64,000 bases of DNA from Thalassia testudinum (Eukaryota > Streptophyta > Magnoliopsida > Alismatales > Hydrocharitaceae). Below the pieces are notes generated by a model. It saw only the letters and a list, made by a program, of their open reading frames with translations, ran no database searches and had not been told where the DNA came from. Where the stretch lies: the NCBI GenBank assembly GCA_037157565.1, contig JAZHRO010000054.1:20195501-20259500 (forward strand). The letters are read 5' to 3'. Shown in pieces: positions 45,501 through 60,500 of the stretch. The stretch's first letter is position 1, and each line of letters opens with the position of its first letter. The translations under genes were made by a program, and so were the position numbers.

Positions 45501-48500
45501 TGATTAATTGGCTGCATAGACTGATTTTTGCACCCTTGCCATGTAGGATGGGTTCTTCACCTTGTTGTGGAATCCACCTTGGACAATTGATCCGAAATGT
45601 CTTGCCACATGAAAAGTTCAATTTTTTGTCCAATCATGCTCTATTCTCTTCTTATAGAGTCTGCTTGAGTTCATCAATTTTCATCCACTACACTCCTGGA
45701 AGCTTCTGGATTAGCCAAAAAAGGCATGCATTTTATGATCCTCCTCTGATGGCCACCAGTGCACATGTTTATTTTTTCCACAACGGGTAGTCATTTTGGC
45801 ACTGATTTTTGGGGAGAGCTATAAATTGTTATGGAAATACTAGTTTCAGTTATAATCGTATGCACTCTTAGTGCAACCAAGTTCCCTTAATGCAGTTTCT
45901 CTGTTTACGAGGTCTAAAGGCAAATTTTGATAAGGAATATTCTTGTAAGGTTTGGTAGTTGCTGATTCTTCATTTATGCTCTGTTTTTCCTCGCGGCCAG
46001 GTCAAAGCTGTTGAGCTTGCAGGGTGTGATTGGATTCATGTTGATGTGATGGATGGACGATTTGTGCCAAACATCACCATTGGCCCTCTTGTAGTTGATG
46101 CCTTGCGTCCTGTAACTGATCTACCACTGGATGTCCATCTGGTAGTGCATTTATTTCATTCATGATGTTTTAAAATTCACACCTTGGAATTGCTCATCCT
46201 GTTGTTTGTTAGTACTAACTTTGCTAAGATTTCTGATCTCAAGTCTTTACATCTCTTTTTCAGATGATTGTGGAACCTGAGCAGCGGGTTCCAGATTTTG
46301 TGAAGGCTGGAGCTGATATTGTTAGCATTCATTGTGAACAATCTTCCACGATCCACTTGCACCGGACTATTAATCAGGTATCCTCTCACATTTTTTATTA
46401 AATACCCTGGATTGAAATAAATTTTCTATGGGAAGAAGAACCAATATTCATTTTTATGTTTGGATATGATGTTTTGGGAGAAATATGAGTGTCTAAGACA
46501 TTAGAAATTTAGAAGGCAACACTTTCACAAGTTTCGTTAAGTATTTTTAACCATAAGCATGCAGTCATTGCATGGAAAGATGGCTTAATTTTGATTCTAC
46601 TGCCTAGATCATCTAGGCATTTGTATCCGCATGCTTTGACAGGGGCAGAACAGAATGGTAGACTGAAAATAATTTGAATTTCGGCCTGCATCTTATGCAG
46701 GATATCTGTGCCTTTTTTTGGCATTTTTTAGTCTAATCCTTAGCTAACATGTAATGTTTGTGTGTGTCAAGAAAATACCATTTTCTGGTTAGGCTATAAA
46801 CTTGCCAGGGGCTTTCTTGAAAAAAATGCTAATATATATCTAACATTCATGCAAGATGTGAAGCTTATTTCGTTTGTCTTACTATTAGCGAAAACTATTA
46901 CTTCTCCAATCATTTATAATTTTGGTTTCAATCACATGCTTTTGTGGTAGGATTAATTTTGTTGTGGACTTGCTGACATGTACGTGTTGACTCCTCTGTA
47001 TGTAATTGTGATTTATGTGGTTACATGATGCATGGAAGATCACATGCTTTTGTGCTAAGATTAATTTTGCTTTGGACTTGCTGACACGTACATGTCTACT
47101 CCTATGTTTGTAATTGTGTTTTACGTGGTTACATGATGCATGGAAGATTGTACATGTAATTTGTAAGCGTTTTTTTTTTTCCTAATGAAGCTAGAGGATA
47201 ACTTCCTTTTCCCTTTCCAAAAAAAAAAAAAATGATGCATGGAAGATTATGGTTACGTGTATTTGGAAAATCATGTGCTATTTTTTCTGGCTTCAGATAA
47301 AGAGTCTTGGAGCAAAAGCTGGTGTCGTCTTGAATCCTGCGACTCAATTAAGTGCGATTGAATATGTGATCGACGGTATGGAAAATTCTTTTATGGATTT
47401 GTTTGCTTCAAATGTAAACTGGGTTTGATGATTTTATTTAGATATAAATGGTTTATATTGGTTCTTTGATGTTGTGAAGGGAAAAGATGCATTAATATTG
47501 AAAAGACATCCTAGTCTATCTTTTATAATAGATCACAAAATAATGTAAAGTAGTAAATACATCCTTAGGCTCAACACTCCTTCTCAAGTTGGGACATAGA
47601 TGTCGACGTGACCCAACTTGTCATATAAGAAATCAAAGCATTTCTTCTTGAGAGCCTTAGTGAATATGTCCGCTAGCTGAAGTTCAAAGGAGACATAGGG
47701 AGTGTTGATCTTCCTTGCAAGAACTATGTCACGAATAAAATGGCAATCTACCTCAATATGCTTGGTCCTCTCATGAAAGATTGGATTCGAAGCAATAAAT
47801 GTTGTTTGTTTGTTGTCACAAAGAAGTGGAATTAACATTGTGACCTGAATGCTCAAGTCCTACAGAACGGAGAACCCACATGATCTCATAAGCAGCCTGA
47901 GCTATCGCTCTATACTCAACCTTTGCATTCAAACGAACAACAACACGTTGCTTCTTATTCCTCCAGGAGACTAGGTTCTTGCCAAGATAGACTGCAAAGC
48001 TTGAAGTGAACGTCGGTCATCGACAAACCCAGCATAATCTGCATCAAAGTAGGCTGGAATGTCCAGATTGCCACCATCTCTATAGTAGAGTCCTCTACTT
48101 GGTGGCTCCTTGAGGTACCTAAGAATAAAGTAAACCTTACACCAATGACTATATGGTGAAGCCTGCATGTGCTGGCTAGCCTTGCTCACAACAAAACTAA
48201 TATCAGGCCTCGTGATTGTAAGGTATAACAAACGTTCCACTATACTGCGGTATCGAGTGACATCCTCATACGGTGGGTCCTCCTCAGAAGAATATGCAAG
48301 CAGCGACTCCATTGGTATACCAAAAGGCTTGGTCCCAAGCAAGCCAGCCGCCTTAAGAATCTGCAACGTATACTGCCTCTGTAACAAGAAAAGACAGGAT
48401 CCTTGTTGAGCTGCTTCAATCTCAAGAAAATATGTAAGATTATCCAAGTCCTTAGTGACAAAAGAGGACTGTAAAAAGGACTTGGTCTGGATAATTCCAT

Positions 48501-51500
48501 TCTGATCATCTCCAGTAAGAATCGTGTCATTGACATAAACATCAAGAATGATAGCTTGCTCACGATTACCATACCTAGTTTTTTTGACAAATATAGAATG
48601 GTTTGAGCTGGAGTGCTGGAACTCAATCCTTTCAATCTCTGAGTTAAGCCTCTCGAATTAGACATGGGGACTTTGCTTTAACCCATATATAGCCTTCTTC
48701 GGGCGACACACAAGCTCCCCCTCAATACTGTATGCTTGTGGCTGTCTCATGTATATTTAGATAAGTCATCGTATAAGAATACATTTTCAATGTCCAGTTG
48801 ATACAAAGGCCAACTTTTAACAATGACAACTAACATGATGATCCTAACAGATGTAATGAGAGCCATAAGAGAGGTCTCAAGATAGTCTATCCTATGGGTC
48901 TGGGTAAAGCCCTTGGCAACAAGCTTAGCCTTATTGCCCATCAGCTCTATACTTGATGGTACAAACCCATCTAGAATCAACAATAGTAGCACCAGGGGGA
49001 CATGGTACAAGATCCCATGTCTCTCGAGACTGTAGTGCCTGCATCTCCTCATCCATTGTTGCACGCTACCTAGAATCTTGAAGCCTGAACAAAGTCTCTA
49101 GGGATAACAACTATGGTAATGGCTGAGGAAAACTAATGAACCCCATCCTCAAAATGGGCAACACTTGTATATTGAGATAAAAGATGAAGAGTGCATGCTC
49201 TGTTGGACTTCTTCTGCACTGCCTACTCCTTAGTATCTGAGCCACTCTCATCTGTTATGGTATGATGAATCATAGAATCAGGCGAAATTTGCGGTCTTTG
49301 ATGGTAAATCTGTCTCCTCCAAAGTGGCCACTATAGAGATTTCTTCCTCTGAGAAGTATGGGATCTTCTTAAAGAAAGTAACATTTGCTGCAACAATATA
49401 TCTCCTGCGGATAAGGATCATAACACCTGTATCCCTTCTAGATTTTGGAATATTCAAGGAAGATACACGTGACTGCCTAGGGTGAAAACTTGTCTTGGTT
49501 GCCATATACCTGTATAAAGCAAGTACACCCAAAAATCTTCAATGGAAGAGCAAAAGGCCTATCACAATTTGGATAGATCACTTGATATGAATCTGTCCTC
49601 CAAGCACAGACGAATGTACTCTATTAATCAAATATGCTGTAATAAGTATAGCATCTCCCTAGAAGGGTCAGAACTGTTTAGGAACCTTCATGTGAATCAA
49701 CAAAGTCCTAGCAATATCAAGAAGATGTCGAAGCTTTCTCTCGTCCATGCCATTCTGCTACGATGTATTAGTACATGTCTGGTGAATAATGTCCCTGGAA
49801 GAGAAAATCTCACGTATATCTCGTTGCATAAACTCTAATGTATTATCACTGTGGAAAACTCTTGACTCTGGTAGCGTACTAGGTCTGAACCTCTGAAAGG
49901 AACTGCTGTATAATATGAGAAATCTTTGATCGAGCCTTCATTAGGATGACCCAAGTAAGACGAATGTGATAATTTACAAAGATTGTATAATACCGAATTC
50001 CTCCTGGAGTAGGTATTTTAGATGGCCCCCAAACATCATAATGCACAAGAGAAAAGGAAATAGTACTCACCCTAACATCTCTCTGTGGATATGTAGTCCT
50101 GTGATACTTCTTAAGCTGGCAATCCTTGCACTCCAGAGTCAAAGAGTCTAGCAGATCAAGATACCTCTAGTACATTTTCTTAAGTGATGAGTGTCCAAGT
50201 CTCCTGTGCCATAGCCAAGGATAAGTGGGAATGGAAATAGCTCCAGTAAACAAAGTGGGTGTGTTGAGGTAATAGAAACCATCTCGCTCTATACTCCCGC
50301 CTATAATCTCTCCCGTCTGACGATCTTGGAAGTAGCAGTGCGCCTCATCAAACATTATACGACACCTACGGTTTTTGCAGATGTGACTTCAGACAATAGG
50401 TTCATTAAAAATTCAGGAGCACAATGAACCTCTTAAATCATCTTCTTCGAGGATGCATGCACACTTCCAACTGCCGTGATTGGTGACATGGCCCTATTGG
50501 CCACTCTAACATCTCAGATCTCATGTGGATTTGTGGGATTCACCAACCGCTCAACATTGCTTGTGAGATGTATAGAGGTGATAAAATCAACTATCCACGT
50601 GCCTTTGTTCCCCATCTTCTTTGATTCTCCTTGAGCTATACATGCATGCTCTTGTAGGTCTGAAATGGGCCTTTCAAGCGACCTCATCACATCCTTCTTG
50701 CATGAGAGAAGACTCATCATGTTTGATAAAGGAAGATTCATCAACCAAAGCGAGAGAAGACTCATTAGCACATGCACTAAGCGTGAGAGAAGGCTCATCA
50801 CACAGATCACGGCATCAAGGATGGGAGCCATCAGCCACCTGTAGGGCTGCCGGTAGGCCTCTAGCGGCGGTGCTGGGTCCACTAGCAGGCCCTATAGTAG
50901 CGGTGGTGACATTGGGAGATGTTTCTCACATGTTGTTGCGATCGTGGCCTTGTTTCTCCATTGAATCACCTTTCTATTGGTGATTCGATAATCTTTTGGG
51001 TGGATATTTGGTGGAGCGTCGACTTAGGATTGCTGCTCTAATACTATGTGAAAGGAAAAAGATGTATTACTATTGAAAGGAAACCCTAGCCGCTCTTATA
51101 TAGTAGAGATTTGGAAAAAGTACAATCATCTAAAAATAATGTAAAATAGTAAATGCATCTCTAGGCTCAACAGATGTCTTGCTTCTCTAAGGGTAATGCT
51201 TCTCTGAGCCAAGAAGTTTTTTTCCGGGCTTTAATCATTAAAATTCACTCTTAAGTTTTTGCCGTGGACGGACCTAGACCAACAAAAAATAAAGTTAATG
51301 AGAAGTGTTTAAAGGCTAAGTTTATCACAACAGGCATAAATATCCACTCCTGAATAGTACCTGGGCTACAAGTTTCATGGGGATTGGATCAATATCAAGT
51401 GATGTACTGGTTCGGGATTTATGACTCTCATGTCAATTTGTTTTCAAACAGTCTAGATTCATCAATGTCGTAATCTTCGTGAGGAGAATGCGAGGATAGC

Positions 51501-54500
51501 TACTTTGACACAGTCATGTATATAGTTTGTGATATATACTGCATTTGCCTTTTAAATTTAAATATGGAGATCAAACCAAATGAAGCAGATGAAATAATTT
51601 CATCTTTTGTCGTCAGATGTACAGTAGGAAAAATTATTACTGTCAATGTTTAATGATTTTGTGGCCAGTATATTGGATCCAGAAATATTTTTTTTTAAAA
51701 AGGAAAGGAAAGTTATCCAAGATAACAATTACCCAAATATATTAAAGAGAGAAACAATAGCTACTGCCAATATAAAAGGCAAACATCAAGACCTCCCACT
51801 CACAAGGACTCACTCCACAACGTAAGTAAAATAGTAACAGACTCCACAAAATTCTCCATATAAGACTTCTGGCCTCTGAAGACCACAGCATTCCTACCCA
51901 ACCAGATATATCCCATAGGACCGCCAACGGTCTGGCCCTCTCCTTCGTACGGAAGACATTTTGCCCAGCATTACCTCCTCCACCTTTGAAGCTACACCAA
52001 AACCCATCAAAAGACTGACAGTTCCACCACTCCGCTCCCATACAGCTTCAAATCTGTATGACAAACGGGCAAGTGAAGAAAAGGTGGTCAACATCTTCAT
52101 CTTCGCCTCCGCACAACGGGTAAACCTTACTCTCCCCAGGAGTCCATCTTGCCCTCCAAACCTTAGTCACGAGTCTCCTCCTCCTAAGCAGCCAAGCAAA
52201 AATCTTAACCTTCAACGGATATGCAGCCTTCTAAACCTGTCTGCAATCTCTCACCAGATCCAAATCACCTGTGGAATCCTCGTCGAACAATCTCCTGTAT
52301 GCAGCTGTTACGACCTGGTTCACGAATCCCTACAGGATCCAAGATCGACTCGACTCGACTCGATTAATCCCAAGACCCAGTCGTCCAACAAGAAATAACC
52401 AAAAAGCAGGAAAGTAAACCACATTCACTATGTAAAATAACTAACAGTAAAAGAGTATAAGCAGTAAAGGAAGTAAAAGCTGCTAACAATACATATCACC
52501 ACCATAATAGTAAAGTAGAACAAAAGTACAGAACAGTAACAGTAACAAAGTTTGAACTCACTAACAAAAAGGAAGTACAACAGTAAGAACTACTGCTGGG
52601 CTCGACTGGGCCCAGCATCCTCTGCAGCCGGTAACGCAGGCTGCTCAACTCCTGAACCTGAAAAAGGTTATGAGTAAACGGAGTCAGCGAACGTTGAGTA
52701 GAGTGGTAACTAACTAATTAAATCAGTAAAGGCTAACAGGTAAATTTATTTTTTTCAATTATTTTATTTTAAGTCATTTCTTTTCACCCATTGGTTTTCT
52801 TTCAGATATCTTTCTTGATCTTGTATGTTCATCGTGGGAACGATCTTGATTGTAGTCTTTTCCGAAGAATAGAAGGCACACGTGGTGCTCTCCTGATCGG
52901 GAGAGTCCCTCGTGGTGATCCTACGCCCAATCAACCATCCCGAGGTCATGAACAGACGTAGCGGTGATTACGGCACGCGCGATAAACGTATGAGTAGCTA
53001 CCCCACACTGGCACGCGGTCAGTCATTTGCGCTAGTGGGTACGTCCAAAGTACAGCACTGAACAGTATAGGGCCTAGCCCTCTAAGTAACAGGGGTCTAG
53101 CTCCTCAGAACCAAACAAGGGTCTCGTCCTTCCACAGTCCACGCACCCTCGTCTGACTACCCCGGTTTGCCCAGTGGGCCTAACAAGTCGGTGTAGGGTG
53201 GCTAGCTGAACCTCGAGTCCCGTGGGGTGGCTAGCTCTCTCCCTATATTAGTAGCTCTCCCCGGTACAGTGTATGCGAGGGCCAACAGAAGTCGGTGTAG
53301 AGTGGTCAATCCTAACCTCGGGTCCCAACCCAAGGGCGGCCAGCTCCGCTCTACACTAAACAGGGGATAGTCGCCCTCCTTGGTACCACGTACTCAAGGG
53401 CTAACATACTTCCCACTCACATTTCCAGATCCATTCCATTCATCCACAGGAACTTTACTCCTAATTCCTCATAGGGTTCATGCTTATATTCACTATGTTA
53501 TTCTATATCAGGTTTCATCATTCACATTTCTATTCTCGTATTTACACATGCAGCTCGTATTTTCACAATTAACATTTGCAATAGTTATATCATAGGTACT
53601 GCTAACTAGCACAGGCATTTCATATTTTAACAGGCAGCTCATATTTATTAACAGGTAATTGTTTACAATTCTATTCATTCATTTATGATTGCAATCTCAA
53701 ATACGCATACAAACAGTGTAAGTATTTCTCGTCCTAGGATTCATGCAACATCCTAAGTTTCTAGTTATCTAATTTCACATATGCATTCATGGTCTATAAT
53801 TAAAACAAGGGGAAACCACTTTACCAGACAATCTGGGAGTACTGGGGGCTCGAATGGCAGACTCACGTGCCTCAGCAAGTCCCGAACACGCAACTGATCG
53901 AAGTTCTATACCAAGGAACATACCACAATGGAACATTCAGAACAGTATATAAGGCTTTCTAACATGTAGAGGAACTCACAAGGAAATCACAGATATCTTG
54001 CTTGCGTAAAACAAACCTCAAACGGATCATAAACGAGTCAAAAACAGAACTGCAGACCTAAATTAGACGTCTGGCACAAGGTCCAGATGTCTTAAAAGTC
54101 ATCAGGGTCTCACCTCAAGTTCCTGCGTCGACTTCAGTCGTCCAAAACCCCTACTTGACCATCTGGGCTCAGCTCCAGATGTCCGACTTCTCCTCTAGTC
54201 ATCTGGGAGTGCTTTTGGTCGTCTGGTAAGCTGTCCAGATGTCCGAAACGCGTGGGAGGGCGTGTCCCGTGCCTTCCCAAAGCTCTCCCTTCGCGCGACA
54301 AACTAAAACTTCCACTTTTAGCCGCACAGATTGGCTTTGCGGTGTGGCCTGCATGGCTGTAACCGTAAGAGAAACGTACCTTCGCGAAACCTTGCTTTTA
54401 GACGTCCAGTGTCGTCACCAGACGTCCAACCCGTCATCTGGACGGCCCTACAGACGTCTGATTTTGGGAAAAACCCAGAACCAGAGCAACCTCCTGCTCC

Positions 54501-57500
54501 CCTTGCCGCACGTAGCCGCGACTCCTCCACGTCTGCAGCTCCGGCTGCAGTAGGGTGTCGGGGACAGCTCCCCCGACGCACTCTCGCATGCGCCGCTCCA
54601 GCCGTGTGTCCTCCGGCGAGCTCTAACGAACTCGTGAGCTCAAGCTCCTCTCTCCACGTCGCCTCTCCTCCTCGCTCCTCACTCTGGCACCCTCTCTCTC
54701 GCTCGTCCCTCTCGCTTCAATGGAGAGGAAGGAAAGAAGGTGGTGGTGGAGTGGAGAAGAGAGGAAGGGGGGAGAGGGGTTATATATAGGGAGTGGCTAG
54801 GGTTCGGTGGAGGAGAAAAGAAGAAAGAGAGAAGGGAGGAAGGCTGTCTGCGTGCAGCCAGCGCGCAAACCCGACCATGCGTACAAAATTTTTAATTTCC
54901 AGATGTCTGGGAAGGGGTCCAGACGTCTGACTGACAGTCCAAACGTCTTAAAAGGCTCAGAATAGAACGGGTCTTTACATCATAACAAACTTAAAGGAAG
55001 TTTCGTCTCCAAAACTTGAGCTAGCTAGGGTATGGAAAAGGAAATAAAAACGCATAACAAACTTAAAGAGGACCGAAGTTGGTCTGAAAAGACGTACCCT
55101 AAAAAAGCTCCAGGTACCGCTCTCGCATCGCCGCCTCAGGCTCCCACGTAGTCTCCTCGTATAGCTGGCTCCTCCACAAGACCTTCACCAGGGGTACTTA
55201 CTTCTGTCTTAAATTTCGGACGGCTCTGTCTAGTATCTGCACTGGTCTCTCGGGGTAGGTCAGGTCATCACTCGCCTTGACACTCTCGTGGCTCAGAATG
55301 TGACTGGGATCGGCGACGCACTTCCGGAGGTTGGACACGTGGAACACGTCGTGCACACCAGAAAGCTGGGGAGAAAGGGCAAGTCAGTAAGCAATAGGTC
55401 CTACCCGCTCCAGGACCTCAAAGGGCCCCACAAACCTCGGCGTAAGCTTCCCTTTCACCCCAAAACGCTGCAGGCCCTTCATAGGCGAAATGCGAAGAAA
55501 GACGTGATCTTTAACCTCGAACTTCACCTGTCTACGCTTCCGATCGGCATAACTCTTTTGTCTGCTCCTGACAGTGCGAAGTCGTCTGTGAATCTGCTCT
55601 ATCACTGCCTGACTCTGTCAGATTAGCCTGGGGCCAACCTCCCACCTCCCACTTGGTCCCCACCTCAACCCAACTCAGGGGCACAGTACACCTCCGTCCG
55701 TACAGAGCCTTGTAAGGTGCCATGCCGATACTCGAATGATAGCTGTTATTATATGCAAACTCTGCCAGGGGTAAGTGCTCCTCCTAAGAGCCCCTTCAGT
55801 CTAGTATACAGGCGCGCAAAAGGTCGTCAAGTGTCTGTATAGTGCGCTCTGACTGTCCGTTCGTCTGGGGTTGGTATGCCGTACTGAACCTCAACCGTGT
55901 CACTAAAGCTTGCTGAAACTCGACCCAAAACTGGGAAGTAAAACGAATATCCCGATCGGATACAATCTCACGCGAAACTCCGTGTAGATGTACCACGTCA
56001 TGAATATACCTCTCTGCCAACTACGTTGGTTCCAAGGTGAGTCGGATCAGCAAGCGTGTCGTCTTCGTCAATCTGTTTACTATCACCCAGACTACGTCAT
56101 GTCTTCGCTGGGTAACGGGTAGGCCACCACTAAGTCCATGCTGATGCTCTCCCACTTCCACTCTGGAACATGAAGTGGCTCTAACGACCCTGCAGGCCTC
56201 TGATGCTCGGCCTTCATCTGCTGGCATACCAAATACTGCTGTACGAACTCACCTACATCCCGCTTCATCCCTCTCCAACAAAAGTCATGTCTCAGATCAT
56301 GATACATCTTCGTGTTCCCGGGATGTATGGTGAACCTGGACTCGTGCGCTTCAGTCAAGAGCTCTCTCAACAACTCCTCGTCCCTGGGAACGCACAAACG
56401 TCCCCTCATGCGCAGCACCTCGTCCGTAAAAGAGAAGCCTCCTGGGTCCCCTGACAGCACTCTGTCTCGCAATGACTGCGGGTACGGATCTGTCATCTGC
56501 CCTGTGATGATGCGATCTATCAGCTCTAGTTTCGTTTATCGTGTCACCGTCACTACTCGACAATACCCCTGTAACTATAGGGGTTGCCAGCTGCCCAACT
56601 TCTCCATGAGTCTCCAACTCTGTGCTTCTAAACTGGCCAAGTAGGCGGGTGCCTTCCGGCTCAAGGTGTCAGCCACCACGTTGGCCTTCCCTGGATGGTA
56701 GGAGATGCTGCAGTCATAGTCCTTCAAGAGCTCTAACCATCTCTGTCTCATGTTAAGCTTCTTCTGATCAAACAAGTACCTGAGGCTCTTATGATCCGTG
56801 TAAATCTCAAAGGTTTCACCGTAAAGGTAGTGCCTCCATGTCTTCAGCGCGAAGATAATAGCTGCCAGCTCTAAGTCATGGGTAGGGTAGCTATGCTTAT
56901 AGGGCTTCAGTTGCCGCGAAGCGTAAGCGACAACGTGACCCCGTTGCATGAGCATACCCCCTAACCCCTGTAACGAAGCATCCGTGTAGACCACAAAATC
57001 GCTACTACTATCTGGAATGGTAAGCACAGGAGCTGAAGTCAGTCTCTCCTTCAACTTCTGGAAACACGCCTCACAAGCGTTTGTCCAAGCAAAGGGCATG
57101 TCCTTCTGGGTCAACTGAGTCATAAGACGCGCAATCTGTGAAAAATCCCTGATAAACCGTCGGTAGTAACCTGCCAGTCCCAAGAAACTGCGTATCTCTA
57201 TCGCTGTACGTGGCCTCTCCCACCTGAGTACGGCCTCAACCTTGGCTGGATCCATAGCTAAACCATCTCTTTAGATCACATGACCCAAGAAGGTCACCTA
57301 CCTCAACCAAAACTCGCACTTGTTGTATTTGGCATACAGCCTACGCCGTCTCAAAGTGTCCAGAATCATCCGCAAGTGCTGTTCGTGCTGTGCCTGATCC
57401 TGCAAGTAAACAAGCACGTCATCAATAAATACCACCACAAATTGATTCAGATACTGTCTGAACACCCGATCTATCAAATCCATGAAGGCAGCTAGGGCAT

Positions 57501-60500
57501 TGGTCAGCCCAAACAGCATGACCAAAAACTTATAGTGTCCGTACCGGATGCGGAAAGCTGTCTTGGAGATGTCGGTCTCCCTGATCCTCAATTGGTGGTA
57601 GCCTGATCTCAGATCTATCTTGAAGAATACCATGGCACCTCGTAACCGGTCAAACAGATCATCAATCCTTGGCAGCGGATACCTGTTTTTGATGGTAACC
57701 CTATTCAGCTGTCTGTTGTCAACATAAAGACGCAGGGTGCCATCCTTCTTCTTCACAAATAACACAGGGGCTCCCCACGGGAACGCACTCGGCCTCACAA
57801 AGCCCTTCTCCAATAGGTCCTGCAGCTGTGACTTGAGCTCTGACAGCTCAAGTGATGCCATCTGGTACGGTGCCGTAGAAATGGGGCTAATCCCTGGTAC
57901 CAGTGAGATTTCAAACTCGATCTCACGCTCAGGCGGTAGCCCTGGCAGCTCTTCTGGAAACATGTCGGGATACTCTCTGACCATCGGGATGCTCTGAATG
58001 TCTGCCACGGGGCTGGGCTCTGCCACTACACAAGCTAGAAAGCCCTCATACCCCTTGCCCAAAAGTTTCGTTGCCCGAAACGCAGAAATGCACCTGAAAC
58101 CTCCGTTCATCGGCTGTCCGTGAAACTCAAAGGAAGGCATCTCTGGTATGGAGAAGACGATCTTCCTCCCAAAACAGTCCACCAAAGCATGGTAAGCAGA
58201 TAGCCAATCCATCCCTAGAATCACGCCAAAATCCTCCATCAGTGTTACGATCAGGTCATTAGGGAGGCTGTCCCCCAATACTGACCTCACAGTCTGTGTA
58301 GACCTCCTCAACTACAAAGAGCTGACCACCCAGACCTCCAATCACAAACGGATCATCTAACAACACGCAGTCCTATCCCAAACTGACAGCAAAACTCGCA
58401 ATGACGAAAGAGTGTGTGGCACCGGAATCAAAAAGTACGTAAACTAATCTGTCGGAACTGTAACCATACTTGCCACCACTGAACCTGATGCCTTGGCGTC
58501 TCTGTGTGTCAGCGTGTTGATATGCCTCTCAGCTCTCGGTGCAGAAGAAGCAGCCACACTCTACGTCGGACGAGTAGCCGTTGGCCGGTACCCTCCTCGT
58601 GACTGCTGTCCTCCCCTACGCATTTGGGAATCACGACCACCTGCTCGGCCTCCAGTGCTCGGTGCGGGGAGCATCTATTGCGCTCCTGCCCTAGACGGGC
58701 AGTCCCTCCTGATGTGGCTCGGCTGGCCACATTAGTAGCAGAGGGGGACTCGACTCCCTCCCTCCCTCGGTAGGTCCCTGCTGACGGCTGGGCGGGGGTC
58801 TAGTGCTGACAGCTGGCTCCTGTCAGGGGCCCCCAAAGGCCATTGACGGCCATGCAAAACGAGACAGCTCTCTCGCGGGTGCCGCGTGCCTCCTCTCTAG
58901 ATGGATCTGTGAGTACTCTGGCTGGTAGGGCCTCTTCCGTCCGCTGTCGATGTCTCGTGCCGTCGGGTTGGTCTCCTCATACGTCATAATTGCCTCCACC
59001 ACTCTCGAGAAGGTGGGCGGCTTCAGGGGTTTGACATACCCCCGAATGGTAGGTCGGAGCTCCTCAGTGAACCTCCACAGGCGCTCCTCCGTAGCTACGG
59101 TTATCGCAGCAAAACGTGACAGCTTCAGGAAGCACGCGTGGTACGCGCTAACAGTCATCGTCCCCTGACGGAGAGTATGGAACTCCCGCTTCTTCTAGTC
59201 CTACCAAGTCTGTGGGAAGTATTGCTTGCAGAAAAGGGTCACGAATTGATCCCACGTTGGCTCTCCCCTCTGCTGGCTTCTGACTGTCCTCCACCACCTG
59301 TGTGCCGTACTCTCCAGCTGGTACTTGGCAAAGGCCACGCGACACTCCGTAGGGGGGCGAAGGGTGTCAAACACCTTCTTGATCTACTCTAGCCAGTATC
59401 TGCTTTAGACGGGTCCTCATCCCCCTTGAAGGAGGGGGGCTTCAGCTTCTGGAACTGCCCGAAAAGCTCGTAGTGTAGTTGCAGTGGGGGAACGGGCACG
59501 CCTCCAAGCAGGGAGGTCTTCTACTCAGAAGTATTAGAGTGCGGTGGGGGCGGTGGAGGACCACCCCCTCCCCCTCGTTCAGCGCTGCGTCGGTCTCTCG
59601 GCCCCACAGAGGACTCCCCTTCCATGTCCCCAGGAAGAGGCACCCGTGGAGGCTGGTGGAGCTTCTCTCATACTATGTCTCGAATTAGTTGAGTGAGGTC
59701 CTGGGTTTGGACGCTCGGGAGAAATGGTGGGTCAACTGGCACCTCGGGCCCTGCACGTTTGCCCCTTGACCTTGTCCACGACCGCGTCCGTGGCCCGCCT
59801 TAAGAACTCTACGGCGAGACATCTCCTGCAAGGAGACGCGGAAGACTGAACAAAAAGAAGTCAGCTCTAACAGACTTCAGCGAAGAAACTCACAATAGAT
59901 GTCAAGCGGTATGTTGTGGTGGTTACTCTAGTTACATGCACGTGAGTTGGTTATTCTCAAGCTAGTTGGTTCATTTTTCGATACGAGCTTGCTCTGATAC
60001 CATCTTGTTACGACCCGATTCACGAATCCCTACAGGACTCGAGATCGACTCTACTCGACTAATCCTAAGACCCAGTTGCCCAACAAGAAATAACCAAAAA
60101 GTAGGAAAGTAAACCACATTCACTATGCAAAGTAACTAACAGTAAAAGAGTACAAGCAGTAAAGGAAGTAAAAGCTGCTAACAGTATATATCACCACTAC
60201 AATAGTAAAGTAGAACAAAAGTACAGAACAGTAACAGTAACAAAGTCTGAACTCACTAACAAAAAGGAAGTACAACAGTAAGAACTACTGCTGGGCTCGA
60301 TTGGGCCAGTGCCCTCTGTTGTCGGTAACTCGGGCTGCTCAACTCCTGGACCTAAAAAAGGTTATGAGTAAACAGAGTCAGCGAACACTGAGTAGAGTGG
60401 TAATCAACTAACTAAAGCAGTAAAGGCTAACATGTAAATTTATCTTTTCCAATTATTTTATTTTAAGTCATTTCTTTTCACCTATTGGTTTACTTTCAGA

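Larger units (their letters stand above)
47473..51172 (-). mobile_element. Ty1/copia element with gag deleted, in RPE intron 5
   Basis: Perfect TSD gatgt (47468-47472, 51173-51177). Very short LTRs 47473-47576 (104 bp) and 51047-51172 (126 bp) read TGTTGAGCCTA...CTTCACA/TTTCACA on the minus strand. A PBS lies at 51046-51035 and a polypurine tract (cttgagaaggag, about 47588-47577) sits against the 3' LTR. Only ~150 bp separates the PBS from protease-like sequence, so gag is essentially missing. Transcribed opposite to RPE. Confidence 0.88.
52306..54979 (-). repeat. 3' LTR of the chromovirus (2674 bp)
   Basis: Plus strand TGTTACGACC...GTCTTTACA. It carries palindrome arrays at 54065-54092, 54136-54244, 54400-54459 and 54901-54948, many at exactly 20-bp spacing. 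A minus-strand TATATATA lies at 54781-54788, 190 bp after the LTR start. Confidence 0.92.
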
